34,922 nt of DNA from a virus, in IMG/VR virus record IMGVR_UViG_3300030109_002114, positions 1-34,922 of that record. One strand, written 5' to 3'. The notes below the pieces were generated by a model that was given only the letters and a program-made list of their open reading frames with translations, had not been told where the DNA came from and did no database searches. The translations under genes were made by a program, and so were the position numbers. Shown here piece by piece: positions 22,808 through 29,371 of this stretch; positions within the stretch are counted from its first letter, which is position 1; each line of letters starts with the position of its first letter.

Positions 22808-23533
22808 ATGGCTAAAGAATTAAACCTACAAATCGAAAAGACTACTATTGCTAATATTGCTGACCTTAATAAAGAGATTTCTAATTTTGAGGGAGATAGA
22901 AAAGACGCTAACTCAGGCATCCAAAATGCACAAGTTGGAATTTACTGCGAGACTTTATCAGTGTTTGCAAGCTATCCTAGTTCTAAGAAAAAAATCTCTA
23001 TTGGAGATATGAAGGTTTTAAAAACTGCTCTTTTAGATACTGGTATGTCTGAAGGTTCAGTTAAGAGAAAAGCAGAGAAGACTCAATGGGCGTTTATCAA
23101 GATGAGAAAAGATGGCACATTGCCGACTCAGGCTACGCCATCAGCTATAAGAGAAATCTTGAAAAATGATTATGAGATAGACTCAGAGTCTAAGCTTGTA
23201 AAAACCTTTGACCCAAACAAGCCATTGTCTAAGGCAGAGTCTCTGATCAGGACAATTTTTGGTGAACTCAAAAAAGATGAATCAGGAATGAAGGGTGGTC
23301 TATCAACTGAGGATTTTGAGGAGTTCAGAAGACTCTACATAGGCAACATGGTGGCTAGAAAATCAAGAATTGCTAATGAGGTTCAGGCACAAGCGCAAAA
23401 GGATGCAGAGGTTAATATCCAAGAGGAAACAGATCAGGCATTAGAAGATTTGGTCGGAGATGATTTGAACCCTGAAGATATGCCAAACGCACAAGCTGAT
23501 CTTCAAGACAATCCATTTGCGATGATGCAATAA
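22808..23533 (+). CDS. First early gene product, unknown (241 aa)
   Basis: A 241-aa protein; the ATG at 22808 with GGAG eight bases upstream is preferred to a GTG at 22799. Residues 1-60 are polar helix, 60-110 contain a basic segment (SSKKKISIGDMKVLKTALLDTGMSEGSVKRKAEKTQWAFIKMRKDG) that could bind nucleic acid, and the C-terminal 50 residues are strongly acidic (ETDQALEDLVGDDLNPEDMPNAQADLQDNPFAMMQ). I do not recognise the family. As first gene of the early operon and abundant in charge, it may be a DNA-binding regulator or host-takeover protein. It is separated from the AAA+ gene by a hairpin holding a GTTCAAGTGAAC element. Confidence 0.55.
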   Translation: MAKELNLQIEKTTIANIADLNKEISNFEGDRKDANSGIQNAQVGIYCETLSVFASYPSSKKKISIGDMKVLKTALLDTGMSEGSVKRKAEKTQWAFIKMRKDGTLPTQATPSAIREILKNDYEIDSESKLVKTFDPNKPLSKAESLIRTIFGELKKDESGMKGGLSTEDFEEFRRLYIGNMVARKSRIANEVQAQAQKDAEVNIQEETDQALEDLVGDDLNPEDMPNAQADLQDNPFAMMQ

Positions 23534-23548
23534 AGTAAAACCTTTAGG

Positions 23549-23582
23549 GGATGGATTTGGTTCACTTGAACCTTTTCCATCC
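23549..23582. repeat. Hairpin enclosing a GTTCAAGTGAAC element (A)
   Basis: Outer arms GGATGGA and TCCATCC, then TTT on both sides, then the inner GGTTCA/TGAACC around the central CT. It has no run of T after the stem, so it is not a standard terminator. The layout is the same as at 25941-25979, with different outer arms. Confidence 0.75.
23560..23571 (-). promoter_or_regulatory. GTTCAAGTGAAC element, site 4
   Basis: Perfect copy, minus orientation, although genes here run on the plus strand. It is the last of the minus-oriented sites going right and forms the core of hairpin A. Confidence 0.8.
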
Positions 23583-23706
23583 TTTTGAGGATTTGCTTTA
23601 GATATTTTTTTATTTTTTTTAAAAACTTATCATCAGCTTATCATCAACTCGCACATAGCATTGTAGTGTGCAACTTGTCGTGTTCAACTAATAATAGGAG
23701 TGAAAA
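23583..23706 (+). promoter_or_regulatory. AT-rich leader with tandem CTTATCATCA repeats
   Basis: An AT tract (about 23599-23625) is followed by CTTATCATCA at 23626 and again at 23637 (11-bp period, one helical turn), then CTCG. AGGAG stands before the AAA+ start at 23707. This segment lies exactly where the orientation of the GTTCAAGTGAAC sites changes. It may be a promoter/operator or a replication origin; sequence alone does not decide. Confidence 0.45.
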
Positions 23707-24777
23707 ATGAACATAATGAAAATGTCAGATGCCAAGGCATCATTAGTATCGGTGCTAGATTATAACGATAGTCTAGCAGATAACCATCAGGATGCAGATA
23801 AAATTGTGCCTTATGTGGTAGGTCAAGCTGGATTAGGGAAAACATCCATAGTTCAGCAAGCATGTAAAGAGACTAAAAGAGGTCTTGTAATGCTATCACT
23901 AGCACAGTTAGACCCTACCGAACTCGGAGGTATTCGCATACCATCTGAAGATCGTAAATCTGTGAACGTCACTAAACCTGATTGGTTTGTCGAGGTCGAG
24001 AAACAAAATAGTTCAAGTGAACTTAATGGAGGTGTGGTATTTTGTGACGAACTAGCACAAGCACCTATCTCAGTTCTCAATACTGCAAGGCAGTTAATCA
24101 ATGAGGGTCGAGTTGGTCAATGGCATTTACCTAAAGGTTGGCATGTCGTATCGGCAGGCAATCGATTATCTGACAAGGCAGGAGTTAACCGACTCCCTAG
24201 TCATATGAAGGATTGCTTGACGTATTTCAATGTCGAGGGAGATGTTGAGGACACTTGTAATTACTTTGTCGATATCGGTGTTGACTTTAAAGTGATAGCA
24301 TACCTGAGAGCAAATCAGGATTTCTATTGCAAAAATGATCCTAGTCAGGACAGTAATCCTACACCTAGATCATGGCAGAGAGTTGGCAACATGCTAAAGA
24401 TGAAAGGTATGGATGCTAGGCGATTGACTCAAATGATCTCAGGTCAAGTTGGCGAGTCTGCTTGTGCCTCTTTTGTAGGTTTTCTAAAGATCATAGCTGA
24501 CGTTCCTGAGTTCTTGGATTTAGACAAGTTGGTTAACAATCCTGAGAAAGCTAGTCTGCCTGATAGACCTGACGTTATGTATGCTCTGTGTTCTGCTTTG
24601 TCTTTCAAAGCTAACAATAAAAACATTGGCAATATCATAAAGTATGTCGAGAGACTCACTGCGAGGGAAATGGGTGTAGTTCTTATCAAGGATGCTATTA
24701 GGAGAGACAAGACTCTTCGCTCCAATGCTGACGTTAAGAACTGGGTTAGAAACTCAGGAAGGGAGCTTGTACTGTAA
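23707..24777 (+). CDS. MoxR-type AAA+ ATPase
   Basis: A 356-aa AAA+ protein. Walker A is GQAGLGKTS (residues 39-47), GGIR with the loop VTKPDWFVEV follows, Walker B is VVFCDE (110-115), sensor 1 is SAGNR (149-153), and NRLPSHMKDC carries the likely arginine finger region. The MoxR hallmark of a Walker B followed by ...LNTARQLINEGRVGQWHLPKGW is present. MoxR ATPases work with VWA proteins to remodel or assemble protein complexes, often with metal insertion; the partner is the next gene, which overlaps the stop (TAATG). It carries a GTTCAAGTGAAC site at codons 102-105 (SSSE). Cytoplasmic. The substrate in this phage is unknown. Confidence 0.85.
   Translation: MNIMKMSDAKASLVSVLDYNDSLADNHQDADKIVPYVVGQAGLGKTSIVQQACKETKRGLVMLSLAQLDPTELGGIRIPSEDRKSVNVTKPDWFVEVEKQNSSSELNGGVVFCDELAQAPISVLNTARQLINEGRVGQWHLPKGWHVVSAGNRLSDKAGVNRLPSHMKDCLTYFNVEGDVEDTCNYFVDIGVDFKVIAYLRANQDFYCKNDPSQDSNPTPRSWQRVGNMLKMKGMDARRLTQMISGQVGESACASFVGFLKIIADVPEFLDLDKLVNNPEKASLPDRPDVMYALCSALSFKANNKNIGNIIKYVERLTAREMGVVLIKDAIRRDKTLRSNADVKNWVRNSGRELVL
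24011..24022 (+). promoter_or_regulatory. GTTCAAGTGAAC element, site 5 (within AAA+ gene)
   Basis: Perfect copy, plus orientation, inside coding sequence; read in frame it gives Ser-Ser-Ser-Glu-Leu. It is the first plus-oriented site going right. Confidence 0.8.
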
Positions 24778-25934
24778 TGGATGTTAATACAAAAATTGCT
24801 AGAGCAAAAACCAAACTGATTCTGCAAAATCCATTCTTTGGTTGTAATTTAATAACGACTCCCATCTCTGAGGTGGGAGCCGACATTACCAAAACTATGG
24901 CTACCGATGGCAAGGGTATCTATTGGTATAGAGAGTTTGTCGAGAGAGTAACAGAGGGTCAGCTTGTCTTTACTTTTGCCCATGAGGTTATGCACATACT
25001 CTATAAGCATCCTCTAAGGAAAAAGGGTAGGGAGTTCAAGAGATGGAATAAGGCATGTGATTATCCTATTAATCAGATACTTAAAGACTCAGGTTTTGAA
25101 CTTGTCGATAATATTCTTATCGACTCCAAGTATGGTAATCTGCCTGCCGAGGTAGTTTACAATAGGCTTGCCGATGAAGAGGAGAATGGAGAAAGTTCAA
25201 GTGAACCTTTTGGGGATGTTATCGAACCCACTAATCCTGATGGTACTCCACTATCTGACGTAGAGATGGCAGAGTTGGAGGGTCAAATTGATGAGAAACT
25301 ATTGAACTCATCCAAGCAAATTATGGCAGGCAACCTACCGAAAGAGATCAAGGACATGGTAAAGAAACTGCTTGAGCCTAAAGTTGATTGGAGAGATCAG
25401 TTGTTGCGATACGTTCAGGGTGGCGATCAACCTGAAGACTTTACGTTCTCTCGTTTTCGCAAGGCTACCTTGGAGACATGTGGAACTCTTATGCCGACAA
25501 GCAATCGTGTGGGTGTATCTGATCTAATCATACTGCATGATCAAAGTGCTAGTATGCAAACTGAGGAGCATCAGGTTGCCTTTACTGAGTTGAATGAGAT
25601 TACTTCGACTCTGTCACCTAAGAGTGTCACTCTTATACCTTTTGATACTGACGTAGATGAGGACAAGATAGTCTACTATGATAGAGGAGAGGAGATAGAG
25701 GAGTTGGAACTCGTCAAGAATGGTGGCACTAGCATCATGCCATGCTTCAATTACATTGAGGAGAATGGTCTAGTCGATGAGGATACCAAGGTAATTGTTA
25801 TGACCGATATGGGCATATTTGATTATCCTAAAGGCGATATGATACCTGACTATGACGTATTGTGGTGCAACTGTTCAGGTAGCGATGAGAAAGCACCATT
25901 CGGAGATACTATACTAGTAAAATCCGATAGATAA
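24777..25934 (+). CDS. HExxH metallopeptidase-like / VWA protein (DUF2201 type), MoxR partner
   Basis: A 385-aa two-domain protein. The N-terminal part holds AHEVMHILYKH (68-78), a HExxH zinc site, followed by KRWNKACDYPINQ (88-100), the usual next motif of DUF2201 putative metallopeptidases. An acidic linker (132-170) contains SSSE encoded by a GTTCAAGTGAAC site. The C-terminal VWA-like domain has a full metal-ion site: HDQSASM (D255, S257, S259), GGTSI (T318) and TDMG (D344). Such proteins pair with MoxR ATPases. Whether it cleaves protein or acts as an adaptor is open. It is translated from an overlap with the ATPase gene, so a complex is very likely. Confidence 0.8.
   Translation: MDVNTKIARAKTKLILQNPFFGCNLITTPISEVGADITKTMATDGKGIYWYREFVERVTEGQLVFTFAHEVMHILYKHPLRKKGREFKRWNKACDYPINQILKDSGFELVDNILIDSKYGNLPAEVVYNRLADEEENGESSSEPFGDVIEPTNPDGTPLSDVEMAELEGQIDEKLLNSSKQIMAGNLPKEIKDMVKKLLEPKVDWRDQLLRYVQGGDQPEDFTFSRFRKATLETCGTLMPTSNRVGVSDLIILHDQSASMQTEEHQVAFTELNEITSTLSPKSVTLIPFDTDVDEDKIVYYDRGEEIEELELVKNGGTSIMPCFNYIEENGLVDEDTKVIVMTDMGIFDYPKGDMIPDYDVLWCNCSGSDEKAPFGDTILVKSDR
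25195..25206 (+). promoter_or_regulatory. GTTCAAGTGAAC element, site 6 (within VWA gene)
   Basis: Perfect copy, plus orientation, in the linker codons; in frame it reads Ser-Ser-Ser-Glu, as at site 5. Confidence 0.8.
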
Positions 25935-25940
25935 AAACCA

Positions 25941-25979
25941 TAGGGTCTATTTGGTTCAAGTGAACTTTTTTAGACCCTA
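25941..25979. repeat. Hairpin enclosing a GTTCAAGTGAAC element (B)
   Basis: Outer arms TAGGGTCTA and TAGACCCTA, TTT on the left and TTTTT on the right, around the inner GTTCA/TGAAC. Same plan as hairpin A but unrelated outer arms, so pairing has been kept while the sequence changed. Confidence 0.75.
25954..25965 (+). promoter_or_regulatory. GTTCAAGTGAAC element, site 7
   Basis: Perfect copy, plus orientation, 20 bases after the VWA gene, at the core of hairpin B. Confidence 0.8.
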
Positions 25980-25999
25980 TAAAATATAAGGAGTGAAAG

Positions 26000-26251
26000 A
26001 TGACTATAACTGTAGACTACCCAATGTTGGAACAACTAAGAAAGAATATAGAATATTCCGACAAGATAAAGAATAGATTGTTTAAGGAATTTATTACTTG
26101 GCATTTCCGTTCTATTTTTAGCGATGACCCATTTCCTTTAAATGGCGAGTATCAAAGAAAATTATTCTTACGTTTAAAGAATGAATTAGACAATGATTTT
26201 GAGGCAATAGTAAATCAGTTCTTAAAAGAAAACCATATAGAAGAGGAGTGA
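26000..26251 (+). CDS. Unknown 83-aa early protein
   Basis: A soluble, charged and mainly helical protein (MTITVDYPMLEQLRKNIEYSDKIKNRLFKEFITWHFRSIFSDD...), with WHFRSIF as its only aromatic core, and an acidic end IEEE. The ribosome site is GGAGTGA, the form used by several genes of this early region. It follows the AAA+/VWA pair after hairpin B, and the next gene starts 5 bases later. I do not recognise a family. Confidence 0.55.
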   Translation: MTITVDYPMLEQLRKNIEYSDKIKNRLFKEFITWHFRSIFSDDPFPLNGEYQRKLFLRLKNELDNDFEAIVNQFLKENHIEEE

Positions 26252-26255
26252 TACA

Positions 26256-27107
26256 ATGAATTTATTTAAAACTGGGTTGGCATCACCTAACAGAATAATC
26301 GATGCTTACAACGACACTATCAGGAGCATAGTACAAACATTCGATATACCTAAAGATGTTGTAAAAGGGGTCTTCAGTATACAGGACTCATACTACAGAA
26401 AGATGGATAAAGATAACCTATCCGATGAATCTTGTGAATGGTTGGCAAACTTTGAAAAGTCTTGTGACTCTGTATACAATACGTCAGGCATACCAAAACC
26501 ATTAGACGATATGTGGGGATATGCTAGTCACATTAGACATTATCGAAAGACAAAGACAAGCACAAAGGGTGGCTTTAGGTCTATGAAAGACAAGTATTCC
26601 GACATAGTTCTCCGTAACTTTAGTGATACTATTGATAGGAATTTTTCAAGGGCATCTACCGATAGGGTGTTTAGTGTAAAGGTTGCCGATACTGGATATG
26701 CTAAAGGATATACTGCACCTAATGAGGAAATGTCAAGACATTATCATGTAGTTAACCTATCTCTGACATGGAGTAAGAATGTCTATGACAATGATCTTGA
26801 TGTAATACCTAATGGCAAACGTAATGTCTTGACCCTGACCCTTACACCTGACCCTTATCGACACTTGGAAAGAGAGGGCATCCAATGTTTCAGAGGTGAC
26901 TTCCTAGATGTTCGGTTTAAGCATAGAGGTACTGGACAGTATGGCTATGAGTTTGTTCCTGAGTATCTGCCAAATCAGATATTGCTTGTTAAGGAAACAA
27001 GTGACGGCAAGATGTTCGGTGTTGGCGAAAGCATACACAAAGCTAAATCTTTGCTAGAGCGTAGGCAAAATGCAAAGGTTATGAAATCTATGTTGGAGAG
27101 TGCGTAA
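26256..27107 (+). CDS. Unknown 283-aa early protein
   Basis: A basic protein I do not recognise. N-terminal half: helices with NRIIDAYNDTIRSIVQTFDIPKDVVKGVFSIQDSYYRKM and WGYASHIRHYRKTKTSTKGGFRSMKDKYSDIV. C-terminal half: beta-type, VFSVKVADTGYAKGYT, YHVVNLSLTWSKNVYDND, NVLTLTLTPDPYRHLEREGIQCFRGDFLDVRFKHRGTGQYGYEFVPEYLPNQILLVKETSDGKMFGVG. The two-part look suggests a helical N-domain and a beta C-domain. GGAGTGA precedes the start. It is coupled (TAATG) to a small membrane protein gene downstream. The context suggests an accessory role in early takeover. Confidence 0.55.
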   Translation: MNLFKTGLASPNRIIDAYNDTIRSIVQTFDIPKDVVKGVFSIQDSYYRKMDKDNLSDESCEWLANFEKSCDSVYNTSGIPKPLDDMWGYASHIRHYRKTKTSTKGGFRSMKDKYSDIVLRNFSDTIDRNFSRASTDRVFSVKVADTGYAKGYTAPNEEMSRHYHVVNLSLTWSKNVYDNDLDVIPNGKRNVLTLTLTPDPYRHLEREGIQCFRGDFLDVRFKHRGTGQYGYEFVPEYLPNQILLVKETSDGKMFGVGESIHKAKSLLERRQNAKVMKSMLESA

Positions 27108-27238
27108 TGACAATCAAAGAAATAGTTGATCGTTTTCTTGATCTAACAGTATCGGATATCCTAGGAATGATCTCCATTATATTAATATTTGTTATATGGA
27201 TATTCGCATGTCTGCACTTAGGATATTACCATGTTTGA
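27107..27238 (+). CDS. Small single-pass membrane protein (43 aa)
   Basis: A reading frame of 43 codons starting in the TAATG stop/start overlap of the 26256 gene. It has a short charged N-terminus (MTIKEIVDRFLDLTVSD) and one strong hydrophobic helix (ILGMISIILIFVIWIFACLHLGY, about residues 18-40). Its end overlaps the start of another small membrane protein gene by 8 bases. The chain of overlaps makes both genes credible. Function unknown; a membrane-active early peptide is possible. Confidence 0.55.
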   Translation: MTIKEIVDRFLDLTVSDILGMISIILIFVIWIFACLHLGYYHV

Positions 27239-27413
27239 TTTTTGGCATGGTAATATCTTCAACAAGATCGTTGTTGTGTCAGGTATTGTTTTTGTATTCC
27301 TATTGCTTGGGTGCATGGGTGCAGAAACTAACGATGAAAGATCAGCTTGGCTATCTTTTATCATGCTTGACACAATGATGTTGATCGTTGGTCTGATAGG
27401 TTCAGAAAAATAA
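27231..27413 (+). CDS. Small membrane protein with two hydrophobic segments (60 aa)
   Basis: A 60-aa product: MFDFWHGNIFNKIVVVSGIVFVFLLLGCMGAETNDERSAWLSFIMLDTMMLIVGLIGSEK. Residues 11-29 and 40-57 are hydrophobic, so two membrane helices with a short polar loop (ETNDERS) are likely. LLLGC could be read as a lipobox (L-L-G-C), but the second helix argues for an integral protein. It overlaps the previous small membrane gene; a hairpin follows it. Function unknown. Confidence 0.5.
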   Translation: MFDFWHGNIFNKIVVVSGIVFVFLLLGCMGAETNDERSAWLSFIMLDTMMLIVGLIGSEK

Positions 27414-27421
27414 TTATAAAA

Positions 27422-27457
27422 GGCAACCCTCTTGCTGCTCCAGGTGACAGGGTTGCC
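27422..27457 (+). terminator. Hairpin after the small membrane genes
   Basis: GGCAACCCT (27422-27430) pairs with AGGGTTGCC (27449-27457), a 9-bp stem with an 18-base loop. It is followed by A-rich DNA and a GTTCAAGTGAAC element, not by T, so it is more an attenuator or RNA-protecting structure than a full terminator on the plus strand. Confidence 0.5.
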
Positions 27458-27462
27458 AAAAA

Positions 27463-27474
27463 GTTCAAGTGAAC
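27463..27474 (+). promoter_or_regulatory. GTTCAAGTGAAC element, site 8
   Basis: Perfect copy, plus orientation, just before the GGAGTGA ribosome site of the gene at 27490, immediately after the 27422-27457 hairpin. Confidence 0.8.
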
Positions 27475-27489
27475 ATTTAGGAGTGAATT

Positions 27490-28158
27490 ATGAAAACGTA
27501 TAACGGAATGACATACAAGTATGTGAAAGATGAGTGGAAAGAGGCACAAAGAAATGAAGTTTACTTCGAGGAGCATGAGTATGAATTATGGAAAAATATT
27601 AATAGTTTAATAAAAGTACGACTTATTATAGATGGTGAAGAGTATATGGAGGGTCATTGGTGGGAAGAATATGAAGATGGTCATAGTAGTTGTGGTTTTA
27701 ACGAGTTAAGCTATTCGACTCCCACATATATAAACGATAACATTAGTCACCATATGATTAAGAAAGGCGAAACAACTCTGAGGAGTGAACTTGTCGATCA
27801 CTTATGTGATGACCCATATTATTTAAGAGATAAAGAACACTTTAGTGTTGAGTATCTACAAAATATTTTATCGCAAGAGCCTATAAAACAAAGGGAAGAT
27901 GCAATGTCTAGAATTAGGCTTGGGTATTATGATTCTAGTTGTCGTGCGATTGTTCGTTACTTTAATCCTAAACTAATAAAGGTCAAAGATTACCAACGAT
28001 TAGAAGATTTAAAAAATCAGACTTATGAAGTGGAATATATGCTTTCAAAGATTAAACCTAAAGTTGAAACAGATAGCTACCTTTGTGAGAATGGTGGGGA
28101 GCCTATGACATTTGACGATCTTAAAACAATGAAAACACTTATAGGAAATATAGAATGA
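27490..28158 (+). CDS. Unknown 222-aa early protein
   Basis: A charged, Tyr/Trp-rich protein I do not recognise. Segments are EYELWKNINSLIKVRLIIDGEEYMEGHWWEEYEDGHSSCGFNELSYSTPTYINDNI (about 29-85), then HHMIKKGETTLRSELVDHLCDDPYYLRDKEHFSVEYLQNIL and a final helical part with KNQTYEVEYMLSKIKPKVE. No transmembrane helix and no clear motif. GGAGTGA is the ribosome site, and the next gene overlaps its stop by ATGA. Probably an early host-interaction protein; this is inferred from operon position only. Confidence 0.55.
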   Translation: MKTYNGMTYKYVKDEWKEAQRNEVYFEEHEYELWKNINSLIKVRLIIDGEEYMEGHWWEEYEDGHSSCGFNELSYSTPTYINDNISHHMIKKGETTLRSELVDHLCDDPYYLRDKEHFSVEYLQNILSQEPIKQREDAMSRIRLGYYDSSCRAIVRYFNPKLIKVKDYQRLEDLKNQTYEVEYMLSKIKPKVETDSYLCENGGEPMTFDDLKTMKTLIGNIE

Positions 28159-28607
28159 TGTACAAATATAATGATGGGGGAGAATGGTATTACAGAGAGT
28201 TTATGCCTATCTCTCCCCGTAGCAAAAAAGTAAATGTGCATTGGGGAGCCGTTCCCATTGCAATAGTATCAGGCATACCTTTGCCTGACGTAAACGAAAA
28301 ACTTAGAGAGTTGTACAAGATATGTAAGACAAGATCAAAGCTATACAAATTGCTAGGAGAGTACGTTGTTAGCTTGGGTTTTGAGTGGCATCCTACCATG
28401 AAGATCGGTCAGGGTTGCAAGGTTCATCTCATAGCCGATGAACTGCCTAGTGGCACGTTGCTCGTGAAGTGTTCTGCCGAGTTGGTTGCTGTTGTCGATG
28501 GAGTAGCATTATCAAAACATGATCCTAGACGAGATGGGGAACGTTGTGTTTATGGCTATTGGAAAAAAGTTCAAGTGAACAATCAGAGGAGTATGGATTA
28601 TGAGTAG
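28155..28607 (+). CDS. C39-like peptidase-fold protein lacking the catalytic residues
   Basis: A 150-aa protein. NVHWGAVPIAIVSGIPLPDVNEKL (about 27-50), GFEWHPTMKIGQGCKVHLIADELPSGTLLVKCSAELVAVVDGVALSKHDPRRDGERCVYGYW resemble a widespread phage family with a papain/C39-like fold (N-C-G-A-V-A-A...TG near the start, ELP.G.L...H.VAV.DG in the middle, D..R...YGYW at the end). Here the expected Cys is Trp30 and the expected His before VAVVDG is Glu109, so it is probably inactive. This rests on my memory of the family motifs and needs a profile search. It contains a GTTCAAGTGAAC site near its end. Confidence 0.5.
   Translation: MMYKYNDGGEWYYREFMPISPRSKKVNVHWGAVPIAIVSGIPLPDVNEKLRELYKICKTRSKLYKLLGEYVVSLGFEWHPTMKIGQGCKVHLIADELPSGTLLVKCSAELVAVVDGVALSKHDPRRDGERCVYGYWKKVQVNNQRSMDYE
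28569..28580 (+). promoter_or_regulatory. GTTCAAGTGAAC element, site 9
   Basis: Perfect copy, plus orientation, in the last codons of the C39-like gene (frame gives Val-Gln-Val-Asn), 20 bases before the next start codon. Confidence 0.8.
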
Positions 28608-28788
28608 AGATGTTGAATATTATGAGAAACTGATAGACAAAATTAAAAGCATGTGTCGTGAGAAAACTAGAGAGATAAATCGTATTTATCATGGTGGCTT
28701 TTCCTCAAGGGAGCAATGCAATTTTGATGGTCAGCTAGAAATTATGAAAGAGATAATGAAACTTACTGATAGGAGAAAAAATCTATGA
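28600..28788 (+). CDS. Unknown 62-aa early protein
   Basis: A helical, charged protein: MSRDVEYYEKLIDKIKSMCREKTREINRIYHGGFSSREQCNFDGQLEIMKEIMKLTDRRKNL. Two amphipathic helices are joined by a Gly-Gly turn (about 31-34); there are two Cys (19 and 40). It overlaps the previous gene by 8 bases and the next by ATGA. No family recognised. Confidence 0.5.
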   Translation: MSRDVEYYEKLIDKIKSMCREKTREINRIYHGGFSSREQCNFDGQLEIMKEIMKLTDRRKNL

Positions 28789-28952
28789 CTAGATTAAAAG
28801 ATGAGGTTATTGAGGAGGAGAGTGGAGTTGTAAATGACTTTGTAGATGACCTAGAAAAAATATGCACAAAGCACTTTGGCAAGTGCTACCAATTTAAATT
28901 TGATGTTGATAGTGACTCTTTACAGATTGTATTAACAGCATGGCAAGAGTAA
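28785..28952 (+). CDS. Small acidic early protein (55 aa), last gene of the early operon
   Basis: A 55-codon frame starting in an ATGA overlap with the 62-aa gene. The product is acidic: MTRLKDEVIEEESGVVNDF, then VDDLEKICTKHFGKCYQFKFDVDSDSLQIVLTAWQE. The last 25 residues look like a two-strand beta unit. It is followed by two terminators, so it ends the operon. Small acidic early phage proteins often bind and inhibit host enzymes, but nothing here shows a target. Confidence 0.5.
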   Translation: MTRLKDEVIEEESGVVNDFVDDLEKICTKHFGKCYQFKFDVDSDSLQIVLTAWQE

Positions 28953-29012
28953 CATATAACACCAATAGGCATTTCTGCTAGGGTTCACTCCCCCTTTGTC
29001 TATTGGCGATTT

Positions 29013-29050
29013 GGGGATGGGTATCCTTCAATTCCTATCCCCATTTTTTA
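29013..29050 (+). terminator. Rho-independent terminator 1 of the early operon
   Basis: GGGGATGGG (29013-29021) pairs with CCTATCCCC (29034-29042) with one G-U pair; a 12-base loop; then a run of six T (29044-29049). Confidence 0.75.
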
Positions 29051-29072
29051 GCAGACACTTTCCTCCCAACTT

Positions 29073-29100
29073 AACCCTCACTTCGGTGGGGGTTTTTTTT
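29073..29100 (+). terminator. Rho-independent terminator 2 of the early operon
   Basis: AACCCTCAC pairs with GTGGGGGTT around TTCG, followed directly by eight T. A second, stronger stop 30 bases after the first. Confidence 0.85.
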
Positions 29101-29146
29101 GAGGATTTAAATCAGCATTAAAATCCGTTTTCTTTTTTTTGTGGGT

Positions 29147-29155
29147 TGATATAAT
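29147..29155 (+). promoter_or_regulatory. Extended -10 promoter (TGATATAAT)
   Basis: TG-A-TATAAT is a perfect extended -10; the -35 region is T-rich with no good TTGACA, as is usual for extended -10 promoters. The predicted start at about 29162 coincides with the palindrome TCAAGCTTGA (29162-29171), just ahead of the folded segment and 47 bases after a terminator, so it would drive only the noncoding RNA. Confidence 0.65.
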
Positions 29156-29308
29156 TTTTTATCAAGCTTGAGAGGAGAGATTTTGTATAGTGGAATACTC
29201 CACAGAACATGGTGATCACTTGTCCACCCAAAATAAGCGTTCTGAGATTGCTATTGGTACTAGCATCCTTAGTGTGTTCTCAGTTTATATCTAGGATATT
29301 CTCTCCTC

Positions 29309-29336
29309 GCCTAAAAAGTTCAAGTGAACTTTAGGC
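29309..29336. repeat. Hairpin enclosing a GTTCAAGTGAAC element (C)
   Basis: GCCTA (29309-29313) pairs with TAGGC (29332-29336) and AAGTTCA pairs with TGAACTT, with two unpaired A on the left. Third example of the element inside a longer hairpin. Confidence 0.7.
29318..29329 (+). promoter_or_regulatory. GTTCAAGTGAAC element, site 10
   Basis: Perfect copy, plus orientation, right after the closing helix of the candidate RNA, at the core of hairpin C. Confidence 0.8.
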
Positions 29337-29371
29337 ATCCTTTGGAGGCAGGAACCTGCTGAAAGGGATGC

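Larger units (their letters stand above)
29162..29371 (+). ncRNA. Candidate structured noncoding RNA
   Basis: No reading frame is present, but the pairing is strong. A closing helix of 9 bp (GAGGAGAGA 29172-29180 with TCTCTCCTC 29300-29308) encloses GTGGA/TCCAC with an ATAC loop (29190-29203), a GGTG/CACC helix (29211-29228), and an arm of CTGAGA/TCTCAG (29242-29283) holding TGCTA/TAGCA with a 7-base loop (29249-29265). Hairpins at 29309-29336 and 29335-29371 follow. The own promoter and terminators on both sides support a separate transcript of about 150-250 nt. I do not recognise it as tRNA, tmRNA, 6S RNA or a known ribozyme. The 3' end is not fixed. Confidence 0.6.

Noticed and set aside
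23853-24827. Minus-strand frames opposite the AAA+ ATPase gene
   Set aside because: They mirror the strongly conserved ATPase codons, lack start signals and resemble nothing known.
25941-25979. Ordinary rho-independent terminator after the VWA gene
   Set aside because: The T run is inside the hairpin loop side, before the outer arm, and no T run follows the stem; the structure is better explained with the GTTCAAGTGAAC hairpins.
29162-29371. Known RNA (tRNA, tmRNA, 6S RNA, hammerhead ribozyme)
   Set aside because: No cloverleaf with anticodon arm, no tag frame, no single long rod with central bubble, and no CTGATGA...GAAA core.
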